40,057 nucleotides of DNA, from NCBI GenBank assembly GCA_027578815.1, contig JANBTH010000074.1, forward strand, positions 1 through 40,057, written 5' to 3'. The stretch is from Coemansia sp. RSA 1804. Taxonomy: Eukaryota; Kickxellomycota; Kickxellomycetes; Kickxellales; Kickxellaceae. Below the pieces are notes generated by a model that saw nothing but the letters and a program-made list of their open reading frames with translations, did no database searches and had not been told where the DNA came from. The position numbers and the translations under genes were made by a program. Below are positions 1 through 8,756 of the stretch, piece after piece; the first letter of the stretch is position 1, and each line of letters begins with the position of its first letter.

Positions 1-608
1 CTGACGCCATCTCCTGTTTGTCGCTTTTTGTCTGGTGAAGAAGGATGAGTGTGAGAGAGAATGAAATTAGCTTGCCAGATTCGACGACGACATGGAAATA
101 TATTAAAAGTAAAAGTAAATAAAGAAAAAGAAAAAAGAAAGACGGATGAGAAGAAGCGAATGTAAACTTGAAGCCAAGCCGACCCCGAATAATGTACAAC
201 ACCCACTTTTTTAAACAGGGTATGCAGCTTTGGCAGTTTTAACTACTTTTGTTAAAAACATGCTGAATAAAAAAGAGTGGCAGTCAGCTTTTCAGATAGC
301 GCCTGTAGACTTTAAACCAACATTTCTGAAAGTTATTACTTGAGTGGCTATGTACAGTATTGAAATAGCGTGTATTTTGTGGTAATGCTATCTCTCTCCA
401 GCATCTGAACATTGTTTGCTGGAACCACAATGCTTTAGTCACTATACTTTGTATTGTGTTAATCTTGGCAATACGTTGCGAATAAAATTTTGCATCCATG
501 TCAACTTTTGCTAGATAAAATGGCAACGCCATGGACACGACAACTACTTTTGCTTTTCTGTTCCTTTATTTGTGAATAATTGTTTTTAAACACACTTTTC
601 TTCCCAAT
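1..608. other. Intergenic, upstream of F-box gene
   Basis: AT-rich DNA with a purine-rich stretch at about 105-165 and a T-rich stretch just before the start codon at 609. The only open frame of note, 84 codons on the minus strand at 284-538, resembles no protein I know and lies in AT-rich DNA. I see no convincing gene, RNA or repeat. It probably holds the promoter of the gene that follows. Confidence 0.5.
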
Positions 609-2225
609 ATGTTTCATATAAACGATCTTGACCTAGAAGTTCTCTATCAAATTCTCTGTCTTGCATCTGGCGAGCCAGCTGACAATATTGAAGAGTGGAA
701 GCACAAGCTCACCTTACTCCAGGTGTGTACCAAGTGGTACGGCTTGCTAAAGGGCTATGTGTTTTCTCAAGGCTTTGTTGACGTTTACTCAATATATGAA
801 TTTGACGATTTGAATAGTGATACTATTTACAGTTGTATTTACTTCGCCGACGACGACATTGTTTGCAAATCCAACCTAGGCATAATCACTGGACGTGACA
901 AATACAACTGTGATTGTGTGGCTAAACTGGAAGTTTATATTTATAGATACCTATATTTTGATCAGCACAGTCATGTTCTAAAAAAATTTTTAGAACTTGG
1001 CGTTGGATATTGGTTTAACCTTTCTTCAATTGAGTTTAGCTACCAGTTTGAATGTGAAGACAGTTCAGAGTTTGAAGTTCCAGATTTGGATAAAATTTCA
1101 ATGAAGATCTCAGAGTACCTTCATGATTTGCAGAACAGAGCACCAAATATAACTTGCTTGGATTTGAGTACTGGGGAGGATAAATTTACTTCATCAACGA
1201 TTCCTATCCTCATTGACCACTATGCACCACAATTGCAATACTTAGACATCTCCCATTCTATTATACACCCTTTGCCGCAATTCTCAACCAAACTAACAAG
1301 TCTTTCACTGGACCTTGACAATTATAAACACCAGCACTCCTCCTTCCATGCAAAGTCACTCCAATCCTTGCACTTCTACTATATATCTAGCAGCAACTTT
1401 TCGTGGTGGATGTTCCACGACTTTACAACACCTGGGCGTATTGAATTTACAAACTTAAAATCTCTTTATTTATTATATAAAAATCAAACGGAACAAGAGC
1501 AAAAGCTTTCGGAAAAGTATTCACAGCAGGCTAGACCATATGGATCACATATGCTCCAGTTTCCAAAACTTGAGAATTTAACTTTGAGAAATCCTCCAGT
1601 GGATTGTGACGTGTTTTATACCGATACAATACCTGCGCATTTGGATACATTAGATATCAAAGGAACTTGCAACTCAGTTGTTTCTGCCAGCAGATTACGG
1701 TTTACAAGCGTTAACAAAATGGGAATAGCTGTAAATGATAAAGAAATGGTCAGTGATGCTTTTTACAAAGCAGCAGACCGCTATTTTGGATATACTAGGA
1801 TTGGAAGTAAATGTAGAGTATACATTTATCCATTAATTGACATTAGGCGTACGGTATCCTGGGTGAATGTTACTTTTCTATTGCTTCGCATAATTGGATT
1901 TGACCAACTGTTAAAGCATATTCCCAACTTTTACAATCTTCGTGATCTTACTGTTGCGAACGTCTCCTTAAGTGAGGAATCATTGTCAACTATACGATTC
2001 GGTCTAGAAGAAGAAGAGCTCGGAACGTTTAAGTATTTGGACACGCGACTTGAATATATTTGCATTGAGAATACTGAACCAAAAGGTCCGTACAATTTTC
2101 TCGCCATCCTCAACCATCTGCTTCTACGAACAAAAACGTTAAGGAAAATCAATAATGCCCATGGGAAAAGCATTGTTGAGAAGAGTTTCTTGCCAGAAAA
2201 GTTTCCACATATTGACTTTGTCTAG
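609..2225 (+). CDS. F-box/LRR-like protein, lineage-specific family
   Basis: An intronless frame of 538 residues. The first 50 residues look like a degenerate F-box (INDLDLEVLYQIL, then LQVCTKWYGLL), the element that binds Skp1 in SCF ubiquitin ligases. The rest contains irregular Leu-rich segments such as ITCLDLSTG, LQYLDISHS, LTSLSLDLD and LENLTLRNPP, spaced like leucine-rich repeats. The likely role is substrate recognition in ubiquitination, but no target can be named. Early-diverging fungi carry large fast-evolving families of this kind. The coding sequence is strikingly AT-rich next to the very GC-rich SFI1-like gene that follows, which fits a fast-evolving or recently duplicated gene. 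The ATG at 609 follows a T-rich leader. The F-box call is moderate; that the frame is coding is likely from its length. Confidence 0.7.
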   Translation: MFHINDLDLEVLYQILCLASGEPADNIEEWKHKLTLLQVCTKWYGLLKGYVFSQGFVDVYSIYEFDDLNSDTIYSCIYFADDDIVCKSNLGIITGRDKYNCDCVAKLEVYIYRYLYFDQHSHVLKKFLELGVGYWFNLSSIEFSYQFECEDSSEFEVPDLDKISMKISEYLHDLQNRAPNITCLDLSTGEDKFTSSTIPILIDHYAPQLQYLDISHSIIHPLPQFSTKLTSLSLDLDNYKHQHSSFHAKSLQSLHFYYISSSNFSWWMFHDFTTPGRIEFTNLKSLYLLYKNQTEQEQKLSEKYSQQARPYGSHMLQFPKLENLTLRNPPVDCDVFYTDTIPAHLDTLDIKGTCNSVVSASRLRFTSVNKMGIAVNDKEMVSDAFYKAADRYFGYTRIGSKCRVYIYPLIDIRRTVSWVNVTFLLLRIIGFDQLLKHIPNFYNLRDLTVANVSLSEESLSTIRFGLEEEELGTFKYLDTRLEYICIENTEPKGPYNFLAILNHLLLRTKTLRKINNAHGKSIVEKSFLPEKFPHIDFV

Positions 2226-2612
2226 TAGCTTACTGGTTTTATTAATTTTTTGCCTGTTATTAAGATTAAAATTGTTTATTGCCAACCTAATTCTCTGGGA
2301 ATACTTTAAAACATATCAAATATATGGTAATGTGAGTTTTTGACAGATAACTGTAATAGTCTATAGGCAAGATAAATTTTAATAGTGTCAGTTTAGCATA
2401 TCTGGAAACATTGCCGTGGTTGAAAAGAAACAGTAAACAAACTGGGAGATCTCCCCTTTTTCCATTCACTGTTGTTTTCTCTCCCCTCATTCGCTGTTCT
2501 TTTTTATTCTCGCCTTTCCCTTTTGTTTTTTATTTTATTTTTATATTCTTGTCGCGTAAAAATACTTATTTAATTCTCAATTTCCATACTTTGCTGGCAT
2601 CCTCGTTTCACG
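2226..2612. other. Intergenic, SFI1-like promoter
   Basis: AT-rich spacer of 387 bp between two genes on the same strand. The second half (about 2455-2560) is very pyrimidine-rich on the plus strand, like the leaders of most other genes in this window. Composition changes abruptly to GC-rich at the start codon at 2613. Short open frames here are not supported. Confidence 0.5.
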
Positions 2613-5600
2613 ATGGAGCACAATTCGCAGCACAGACGGCGGGAACACCGCATTCTGGGGCAGGGACCCAACACACCGGCACGCAGGAGCAAGGCAGCGG
2701 ACCGGCAGGCGTCGTACTACTACTCGCCAGCAGACACATCGACGCGGTTTGCCGCGACGCGCGGCCGTATGTTCGAGTCGCACAGCGACCTCGAGGGCGA
2801 GCAGATGGAGATGGCAAACAGCGGGGGTGAGGGTGAGGAGGCGGTGTACGCGGCTGACGGATTGTTAGTGGTGGATCTTGGGGTGGAGTCCCAGCCACGC
2901 AGTATTTACGCAACAGAGGAGGAGGAAGGCCGTCGGATGCGCGGTCGGCATCCCCGGCAACCAAAGACACGCGCCAGACGGCAGCGGGCACGCCAAGCTC
3001 AGCAGCAGCAGGCTGCTCCGCGGCTGCAGGGCTTCTTCACCAGCAACTTCCAGAGCACGTGGGACATCGGGGCGCTTGCGATCCTCCGCGGGTGGCGGCG
3101 GATGGCGCAGGAGTCGCAGCTGCGGCGCGACGGGTTAATGGCAATGTGGGCGGAGGCGTTCCGGCACCGCCAGCGGGCGCTGGTGGCCCAGGTGCTTGGC
3201 AAGTGGCAGACGGCCGCGCGGAAGGTGCTGGCTGACCCGCAGGTGCGGTACGAGAGGACGCTGGTCCGCATGGCCGATGCGCATTACCGCACGGCGCTGC
3301 TCCGCCTGGCGGTTGACCGGCTGGCCCACCAGCACGATCTTCACGAGCGGCTCGTTGCGTGGACTATCACGCGGAACAGGAGCACGGCTGTTGCGTCCCT
3401 GAGGGTGTGGAGGGCCCTGGCTGTCTACCGGAAGCGCACGGCTATTAAGACGGCGTTTGCCCTGGTGCGCGGGCGCCAGCAGAGACGGTACCTTGCCGGT
3501 GTCGTGCACCGGCTGCGCGCCCGGGTGGCCGAGAAGCGGAGTCGCCGGGAGAGCGGCCATGGAACGCGGATACTCGCGCGGGAGCGGCAGACAGTGCGCG
3601 ACCGCCGCCAGGACACCGACTACCGCCAGCGCCACAACCGCCAGCAGCGGACGATTGGGAGCGCCGGGGAGGAGGAGGCGGCGCTGGACGAGTTCATGGC
3701 GCGGAGAGCCGCCATCCAGCGCAACGTGCTGCGCGGATGGCGGCACGTTGCGCGCGAGGTGGCAGACGCCACGTACATGGCCGATCTGTTCAACAGGGAC
3801 TCGGTTCTGTCTGCGGCGCTCGGCGCGCTGGGCACCGCTGCGGCGGTCCGCAGGGAGCAGCGCGCGCTGGCCGGCCGGTTCCACCGCCACAGCGTCGCGC
3901 TCCGCTCGCTGGGCCGGCTGCGCGCGGCGAGCAGGCTGCTCCGCGATGAGCAGGCCCAGGCGCACGCGCTGCGCGACTGGCGCCGCAGGAACGAGCAGCG
4001 GCGGCGGCGCACGCTGCTGCTTGCCTGGCACACGGTTGTTGTCAAGGACCACGGGAGGAACGAGGCGCTGGCCGACAGGCTGGTTGCGCGGAGCAGCAGG
4101 CAGCTGGTGCGTGCGTGTCTCAGGCACTGGCACTCCCTCTATGCTGCTGGCCGTGCGGGAGCTGAGGAAGCGACAGCCCGCAGCGAGCAAGAGCGGCAGA
4201 GGCGGCCGGCTGCGCATCGGGGTGCGCGCCGCTACGCGGATGCGCAGACGATGACGTCGATGGTTGCGAGTGCGCCCTCTGTTGGCAGCGACGGCGAGAG
4301 CGACACGGGCAGCCGCACCACGACGGTGCAGCTGCGGGAGCGCGTCCGGGCGGCGCAGGACGAGGCCGACCGCTGCAGGGCGCTGGTGGCCGAGCTGGAC
4401 GAGGCGGCCATTGCGCTGCATGCGCGGATGCGGGAGCTGGAGCCCGCGCTCCGCCTGTGGCTGGCGAGGGCGCGGTTGCGCGCAATGGCCGGGTTCCTGG
4501 CCAAGGCGCGAGCGTGTGCGCGGTCCGCGCTGCGTGGCCGGCGAGCTGCGGAGAGGCGGATGGCGGCGGAGGCGCGGAGCGCGGAGAACATGGCGGCGCT
4601 CGCCCGCACCGTCCACGGCTGGCGCGCGGTGGTGCGCACAGCTGCGCTGCTCGACGCGAGAGCCGATGCGTTTGCCAGCAGCGCCGCGCGTGCCCGCGGC
4701 ATGGCGGCCTGCCGCCTCAGCATCGGCGTCTGGCGCGGCCGGCTCAGGCGGCGCAGCCAGCTTCTCCTGGCCGCCGACACGCGGTGCGCGTTCCGCCTGA
4801 AGCAGCGCGCGCTTGCGAAGCTCCTGCGTGTTGCGGACGGGCTGCGGACGGGCGCGGCGAAGGCCCGGAACTACGCGTACGCGATGCTGGTTGTCAACTT
4901 CTGGACCAACCTCAACACGTGCATGTACCACCGGAGGAGGAGCCGCCTTCGCAGCGCCGGCGACGCGGAGGCCGCGCAGCTGCTGCTGGCGCGCCGCGGG
5001 TCGCCGTTCCCGCGGATCGCGGACTCGGACGGGGAGAGCGAGCGCACGGCGGAGACCGTGGAGCTCGAGCAGTTCTCGTGGAGCGGACATGGCGACCGTC
5101 CGCTGCCTGCCGCTGTTGCTGTTCTCGGGCATCCGCAGAGCGCCGGCGCTGGCGACTACGCGCTGACCGACGTGGACGAGAACGAGCTGGCGCACTGCTT
5201 CCTTGCCTGGCACCTGTACACGAGGGAGATGCACGACGTCCAGCAGCGGGTTGTCGCCTGGCTCCCGCCCATGCTCCAGCATGGCTCTCCAGCTGCTGCT
5301 GCTGCTGCTGGCGCCGGCGGCGGGTGCTTTGCGTGGGAGCTCGTCTACTCCACGCATCTCCTTGTCTCGTGCCTGCGGACATGGCGCGCGCGCGCGTCGG
5401 CTCTGAGCGCGATGGCGACGCCGAAGAAGCGGAGGATCCGGGAGTCGCGCCAGTTCGGCGGTGGTGGAGCAGAAGATAGCGACGGCATGGGTCCATCTGG
5501 CGAAATCGACCCGTCGCGGGACGCCGAGCTCCGGCGACGCGAGACGCTGTACGGCGCGGCGCAGGCGCGGCGCACGAAGCGGCGGGTGTTCGGCCGGTGG

Positions 5601-6275
5601 ACGGCCATGCACATCGGCGGCCTGTACGCGAAGGCGGTGGAGCACCGCGCGAGCGTCGCCGCGATCGCTGCGCTCACGCAGCATGCCGCGCGGATGGCCC
5701 GGCTGCGGGCTCTGGAGCGCCGGCTCGTGGGCCGCCGCGCGCTCGCGAAGTGGCGGCTCCAGACGGCTCGCCACCGGCTCAACGGCGAGAACGCGCAGGT
5801 GCTGGCCAGCGGGTCGCTTGCGCGCTTGTGCCTGCTGCGGTGGCGGAGCACGCTGCACCAGAACGCCGCCGACAGCGCGAGGGCCGGCGAGCACCTGCGC
5901 GAGATGTACGTGATGGGCCTCCGGTTCCGCTGGCGCAGCCAGGCGCGCCTGGCGCTGGTGCGGTGGATGCAGGCGTGCTCGGCTGACTGCGTGCGGGTGG
6001 CGCTGATCCGCCGGTCTCCGGGCGCCGAGTCCGCGAGACGCGCCCGCCTGGCCGATGTTGCCGCCGCCGTCTATCGCCGCCACCTCCTCGCCGCCGCCGT
6101 GCTCCGCAGGCTGCGCTGGCTGGCGCTCAGGCGGAGGCTGCACACGGAGCTCAGGATGCGCTTTGCTGCTGCCTGGTGCAGCGCCAACACTGTGCGCCGT
6201 GCTGTTGCTGCTTGGCGCGGCAGCGTGTCCTCCCCCAGCAGCTCCATGTTCTTCTCTGCGCCCGAGTGCGCGTAG
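2613..6275 (+). CDS. SFI1-like centrin-binding spindle pole protein
   Basis: A single 1220-residue frame, very rich in Arg, Ala and Leu. Sfi1 is the filament at spindle pole bodies/centrosomes that binds one centrin per helical repeat and drives pole duplication. The sequence shows the repeat signature, a Trp followed by Arg/Lys or another basic helix at regular spacing: LRGWRRMA, LGKWQTAA, LRVWRALA, LRGWRHVA, LRDWRRRN, LLAWHTVV, LRHWHSLY, VHGWRAVV, IGVWRGRL, FLAWHLYT, LRTWRARA, FGRWTAMH, LAKWRLQT, LLRWRSTL, LVRWMQAC and VAAWRGSV, at least 16 copies from about residue 155 to the C-terminus. The first ~130 residues are disordered and basic. The ATG at 2613 is the first in frame and follows a CT-rich leader. 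Extreme GC3 leaves a long non-stop frame on the opposite strand, which I treat as an artefact. Confidence 0.85.
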   Translation: MEHNSQHRRREHRILGQGPNTPARRSKAADRQASYYYSPADTSTRFAATRGRMFESHSDLEGEQMEMANSGGEGEEAVYAADGLLVVDLGVESQPRSIYATEEEEGRRMRGRHPRQPKTRARRQRARQAQQQQAAPRLQGFFTSNFQSTWDIGALAILRGWRRMAQESQLRRDGLMAMWAEAFRHRQRALVAQVLGKWQTAARKVLADPQVRYERTLVRMADAHYRTALLRLAVDRLAHQHDLHERLVAWTITRNRSTAVASLRVWRALAVYRKRTAIKTAFALVRGRQQRRYLAGVVHRLRARVAEKRSRRESGHGTRILARERQTVRDRRQDTDYRQRHNRQQRTIGSAGEEEAALDEFMARRAAIQRNVLRGWRHVAREVADATYMADLFNRDSVLSAALGALGTAAAVRREQRALAGRFHRHSVALRSLGRLRAASRLLRDEQAQAHALRDWRRRNEQRRRRTLLLAWHTVVVKDHGRNEALADRLVARSSRQLVRACLRHWHSLYAAGRAGAEEATARSEQERQRRPAAHRGARRYADAQTMTSMVASAPSVGSDGESDTGSRTTTVQLRERVRAAQDEADRCRALVAELDEAAIALHARMRELEPALRLWLARARLRAMAGFLAKARACARSALRGRRAAERRMAAEARSAENMAALARTVHGWRAVVRTAALLDARADAFASSAARARGMAACRLSIGVWRGRLRRRSQLLLAADTRCAFRLKQRALAKLLRVADGLRTGAAKARNYAYAMLVVNFWTNLNTCMYHRRRSRLRSAGDAEAAQLLLARRGSPFPRIADSDGESERTAETVELEQFSWSGHGDRPLPAAVAVLGHPQSAGAGDYALTDVDENELAHCFLAWHLYTREMHDVQQRVVAWLPPMLQHGSPAAAAAAGAGGGCFAWELVYSTHLLVSCLRTWRARASALSAMATPKKRRIRESRQFGGGGAEDSDGMGPSGEIDPSRDAELRRRETLYGAAQARRTKRRVFGRWTAMHIGGLYAKAVEHRASVAAIAALTQHAARMARLRALERRLVGRRALAKWRLQTARHRLNGENAQVLASGSLARLCLLRWRSTLHQNAADSARAGEHLREMYVMGLRFRWRSQARLALVRWMQACSADCVRVALIRRSPGAESARRARLADVAAAVYRRHLLAAAVLRRLRWLALRRRLHTELRMRFAAAWCSANTVRRAVAAWRGSVSSPSSSMFFSAPECA

Positions 6276-6527
6276 TTGGGAGGTGGGGGCGCTCCCTCCT
6301 GTTTCTGCTGTTGTATAGTGCGGTAAGGGGGGGTCTAATGAATTTTCTTCTTTTATTGCTTGGGTGAAGAGCACGGCGACCCTTAGCTGGCATGCGGGGC
6401 TGCTCCCGCTAAGAGCGCTTGGCCTCGCGCGTACTAAATGCCGAATAGAAAGTAAAAGACAGTGAGCCGAAGGTTGCTTTGGGATCCCTTCTATTGGAAA
6501 GCCCTCATATAATAGACACCCCTGTCT

Positions 6528-7019
6528 TCATTCGCCGCACCAAAACCAGTCGTCATCCTCCTCCGAATCCCCGCACTCCGGGGGGGGGGTATGGCTGTTC
6601 GGCGGAAACAGGCGTGACCGGACGGCCGCTGGGTTGGCGTGCCGGGTTCCTCGTGGCGCTGCCCGCAGCGTAACGCGAGGCTGGTGGCTCTGCGGCGTCT
6701 GCGTGCCGTCTGAGGAACGGCGGCGCCCACCCAGGCCGCCACGCAGCCGCTGTGTCTGCGCGCGGTAGGATGCTTCCTTCGCCAGCGCGAACGTGAACAG
6801 GCGGACGATCGAGTTCTGGCCGCGGACGAACCCGCCGCTGTCGATCCACGCGTACACCAGCTCCGGCACTGCGGGATCGAGCGCCGCCAGGTACTTCGTG
6901 GCCAGCCTGGCGTCCGTGCGCGGATACTCCGCGTTGCGCATCGGCCGGGGCGAACTCGGCGTTGAACGCGACTAGCGTGCGGAACTGGCGCATCCGGATC
7001 TGACCAAGCGGGGTGCCGC

Positions 7020-7091
<72 letters not shown>

Positions 7092-7443
7092 GCAATCCGG
7101 GATACTGGTGCCCCGCGCGGGTGGTGGGCGCTGGTCGGCTTCTGGTGCTGATGCTGGTGCTGGTTCGGAGCGTGGCTGCGTGATCGCGGTCGCTTGCGCT
7201 TGCTCAACCAACGCTGTTACCTGCTGCACCAGCGGGTCTATCTTTTCCTCCAGCTCGGCCACCACCCTGTCCGCCAGCACATCTACTACGGTATCGCTCA
7301 TCTCCTCTAAGCTTTGCTCTGCCGTCGTCATAAGCCGGTAGTCGCGGTCGTCGAGGTACTGGGTTAGCCCAGGGCCCGATACCACGGGATACGCTGGATT
7401 CCCCGGTGGCGCTCTTACCGGCGTTTTCGTCGGAGGTGCCCAT
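6528..7443 (-). pseudogene. Decayed LTR-retrotransposon gag (Ty3/gypsy-like)
   Basis: Three reading frames on the minus strand carry successive parts of what looks like one retrotransposon Gag. It starts at an ATG at 7443 (MGTSDENAGKSATG), then continues in another frame with PGLTQYLDDRDYRLMTT and an acidic coiled stretch, is interrupted by an ATC/GAT repeat, resumes as FRTLVAFNAEFA, and shifts again into MRNAEYPRTDARLATKYL, LDPAVPELVYAWIDSG and FALAKEASYRAQ. Spacing and motifs resemble the capsid region of Ty3-type Gag proteins. Two shifts look like one extra base in four-base runs (GGGG near 7401-7404, CCCC near 6944-6947) and the third lies at the repeat. No protease, reverse transcriptase or integrase follows, and I could not define LTRs. 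The family assignment rests on recalled pattern, not alignment. Confidence 0.5.
7021..7091. repeat. (ATC)23 trinucleotide microsatellite
   Basis: Twenty-three uninterrupted ATC units plus a partial unit. On the minus strand it reads as polyMet in one frame and polyAsp in another, and it sits inside the gag relic where the frame changes. Perfect repeats of this length are expected to vary between isolates. Confidence 0.97.
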
Positions 7444-7689
7444 TGTTGAAAATAGAACAGATGGGAAAATAAATAAATAAACTACTGGGTGAAATTTTTA
7501 TTTCAAGTGACGAGTAAGGATCATTCATTATTTGGGATCCCCGTCCCAGCTGAGAAGGGAGGCCAAATAGCAACCATGCTCCTTCTGCACGCGGTCCCGT
7601 TTGGTATGCCGGGTTATGATCGGCGAGTCAGTCATTGTGGCTTGTGGGTGTGGAAAACTTTTACAGATTTGTTCAGGTGCATGGACTGT

Positions 7690-8346
7690 CTATTTTGAGC
7701 TGGTGCTTTGTGGAGAGCGTGAGCGACGGCGACTCTGGTGGCGACTCGGTTTGCTTGTTGTTTTCCTGGTGCTCCCACGACGGCGGGCGCTGTGTTCCGA
7801 TGCATTGCTGCTACTATTACTACTACTACTACTACTACGACTCGAGTCCGATGTGCTGCCGATGCTGCTGCTGTCGCTGGAGTACCCTGCGTCGGAATCG
7901 CTATCAGAGGATGCAGGGGATCCTGACCCCGACTCTGGCTCCGATGATGATGACTCCGATGACGATTCTGACGATGAATCGGGCGACCGGCTCCTTCTTC
8001 TGCTCTTTGTTCTCTCCCTGTGTTTGCGCCCGTCTCTTGCTTTGCTGCGGCCTTTAGACGACGTGCTGCGACGGCCGTGGAGATCCGCTTTCAGCGCCTC
8101 GATCTCCGCACGGAGCCTTGCCTTCTCGGCCGCAATCGGATCCAGCTTACCATTCTTTCTGCTGGTGAGCGCATTGGGTCTGCTTGGTGCGCCGAGCTTG
8201 AGCGTGTTCTTGCACTCGTATGTGAGGTGGCCCACGCTGTTGCACTTCTTGCACGCCCCGCGCGCACTGCTTGCGCCGTGCGAATCGTCGCCCCGCGCAA
8301 GCCGTTCAAACGCCTCGATGCCCCGCTTGCTGTGGTCGTCGGCCAT
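7690..8346 (-). CDS. CCHC zinc-knuckle SR protein, SREK1IP1/ZCCHC10-like
   Basis: A 218-residue protein starting at an ATG at 8346. Residues 32-45 form one CCHC zinc knuckle, C-x2-C-x4-H-x4-C (CKKCNSVGHLTYEC), closely matching the knuckle of SREK1IP1/ZCCHC10-type nuclear proteins (consensus CKKC-x3-GHLT-x-EC). A short charged helix follows (IAAEKARLRAEIEALKADL), then a long Ser/Arg and Ser/Asp/Glu-rich tail with RRRSRSP blocks. This points to an RNA-associated nuclear protein, probably linked to splicing; the exact role is inference. Part of the serine tract is encoded by a trinucleotide repeat near 7810-7838. A gag relic lies nearby, but this single knuckle plus SR tail does not look retroviral. 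Confidence 0.75.
   Translation of the reverse strand: MADDHSKRGIEAFERLARGDDSHGASSARGACKKCNSVGHLTYECKNTLKLGAPSRPNALTSRKNGKLDPIAAEKARLRAEIEALKADLHGRRSTSSKGRSKARDGRKHRERTKSRRRSRSPDSSSESSSESSSSEPESGSGSPASSDSDSDAGYSSDSSSIGSTSDSSRSSSSSSNSSSNASEHSARRRGSTRKTTSKPSRHQSRRRSRSPQSTSSK
7810..7838. repeat. ACT/CTA trinucleotide repeat in coding sequence
   Basis: Short, nearly perfect run of ACT-type units that encodes polySer on the minus strand within the zinc-knuckle protein. Confidence 0.8.
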
Positions 8347-8756
8347 CCTTCTGAAGGTAAGGGTGCTTTTGGATAGGTCGGAATTGGAAATGGCTGTTGC
8401 GACAAGTGTGAAGAAAGTGCGAAATGAAGTGAAAGGAGGAGAATTGAGTGTGCTTCAACACCATAAAATTGTGGGTTTTTTGTTTGGTCTCCGTTTTTTC
8501 ATTGGCGTTTCCCAAGGCGGGCCCAATAAGAGCAAACGGAACAAGATTCCAAACAGTAACACTTTAATTTTTTTGTTGGGAACAAGCGACAGTGTTGGAT
8601 TGGGTCCGTTCAGATCACTGAGAAGCGCATGCACACATTTTGATGCATGCGTTCTAAAAATGCAAAAAAGGGCCTTGCTATTGTTGTTGTTTTTATGTGG
8701 GAGAGCAGGACTTTACGCTTTTCTTTCCCGTTAGGAACTCTCACTTTTATTTTTTC
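8347..8756. promoter_or_regulatory. Divergent promoter region, zinc-knuckle gene and GDA1-like gene
   Basis: A 410-bp spacer between two divergently transcribed genes. It contains no convincing coding frame. Part of it (about 8395-8455) is purine-rich on the plus strand, so CT-rich on the coding strand of the zinc-knuckle gene, the pattern seen upstream of other starts here. No clear TATA box was found. Confidence 0.4.

Noticed and set aside
3135..6374. 1079-codon open frame on the minus strand
   Set aside because: Fully antisense to the SFI1-like gene; Pro/Arg/Ala/His-rich, no domain, explained by extreme GC at third codon positions.
7690..8346. Zinc-knuckle protein as a retroviral nucleocapsid belonging to the nearby gag relic
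   Set aside because: A single CKKC-x3-GHLT knuckle followed by SR and acidic Ser tails fits SREK1IP1/ZCCHC10-type proteins, and the gag relic has its own stop well before.
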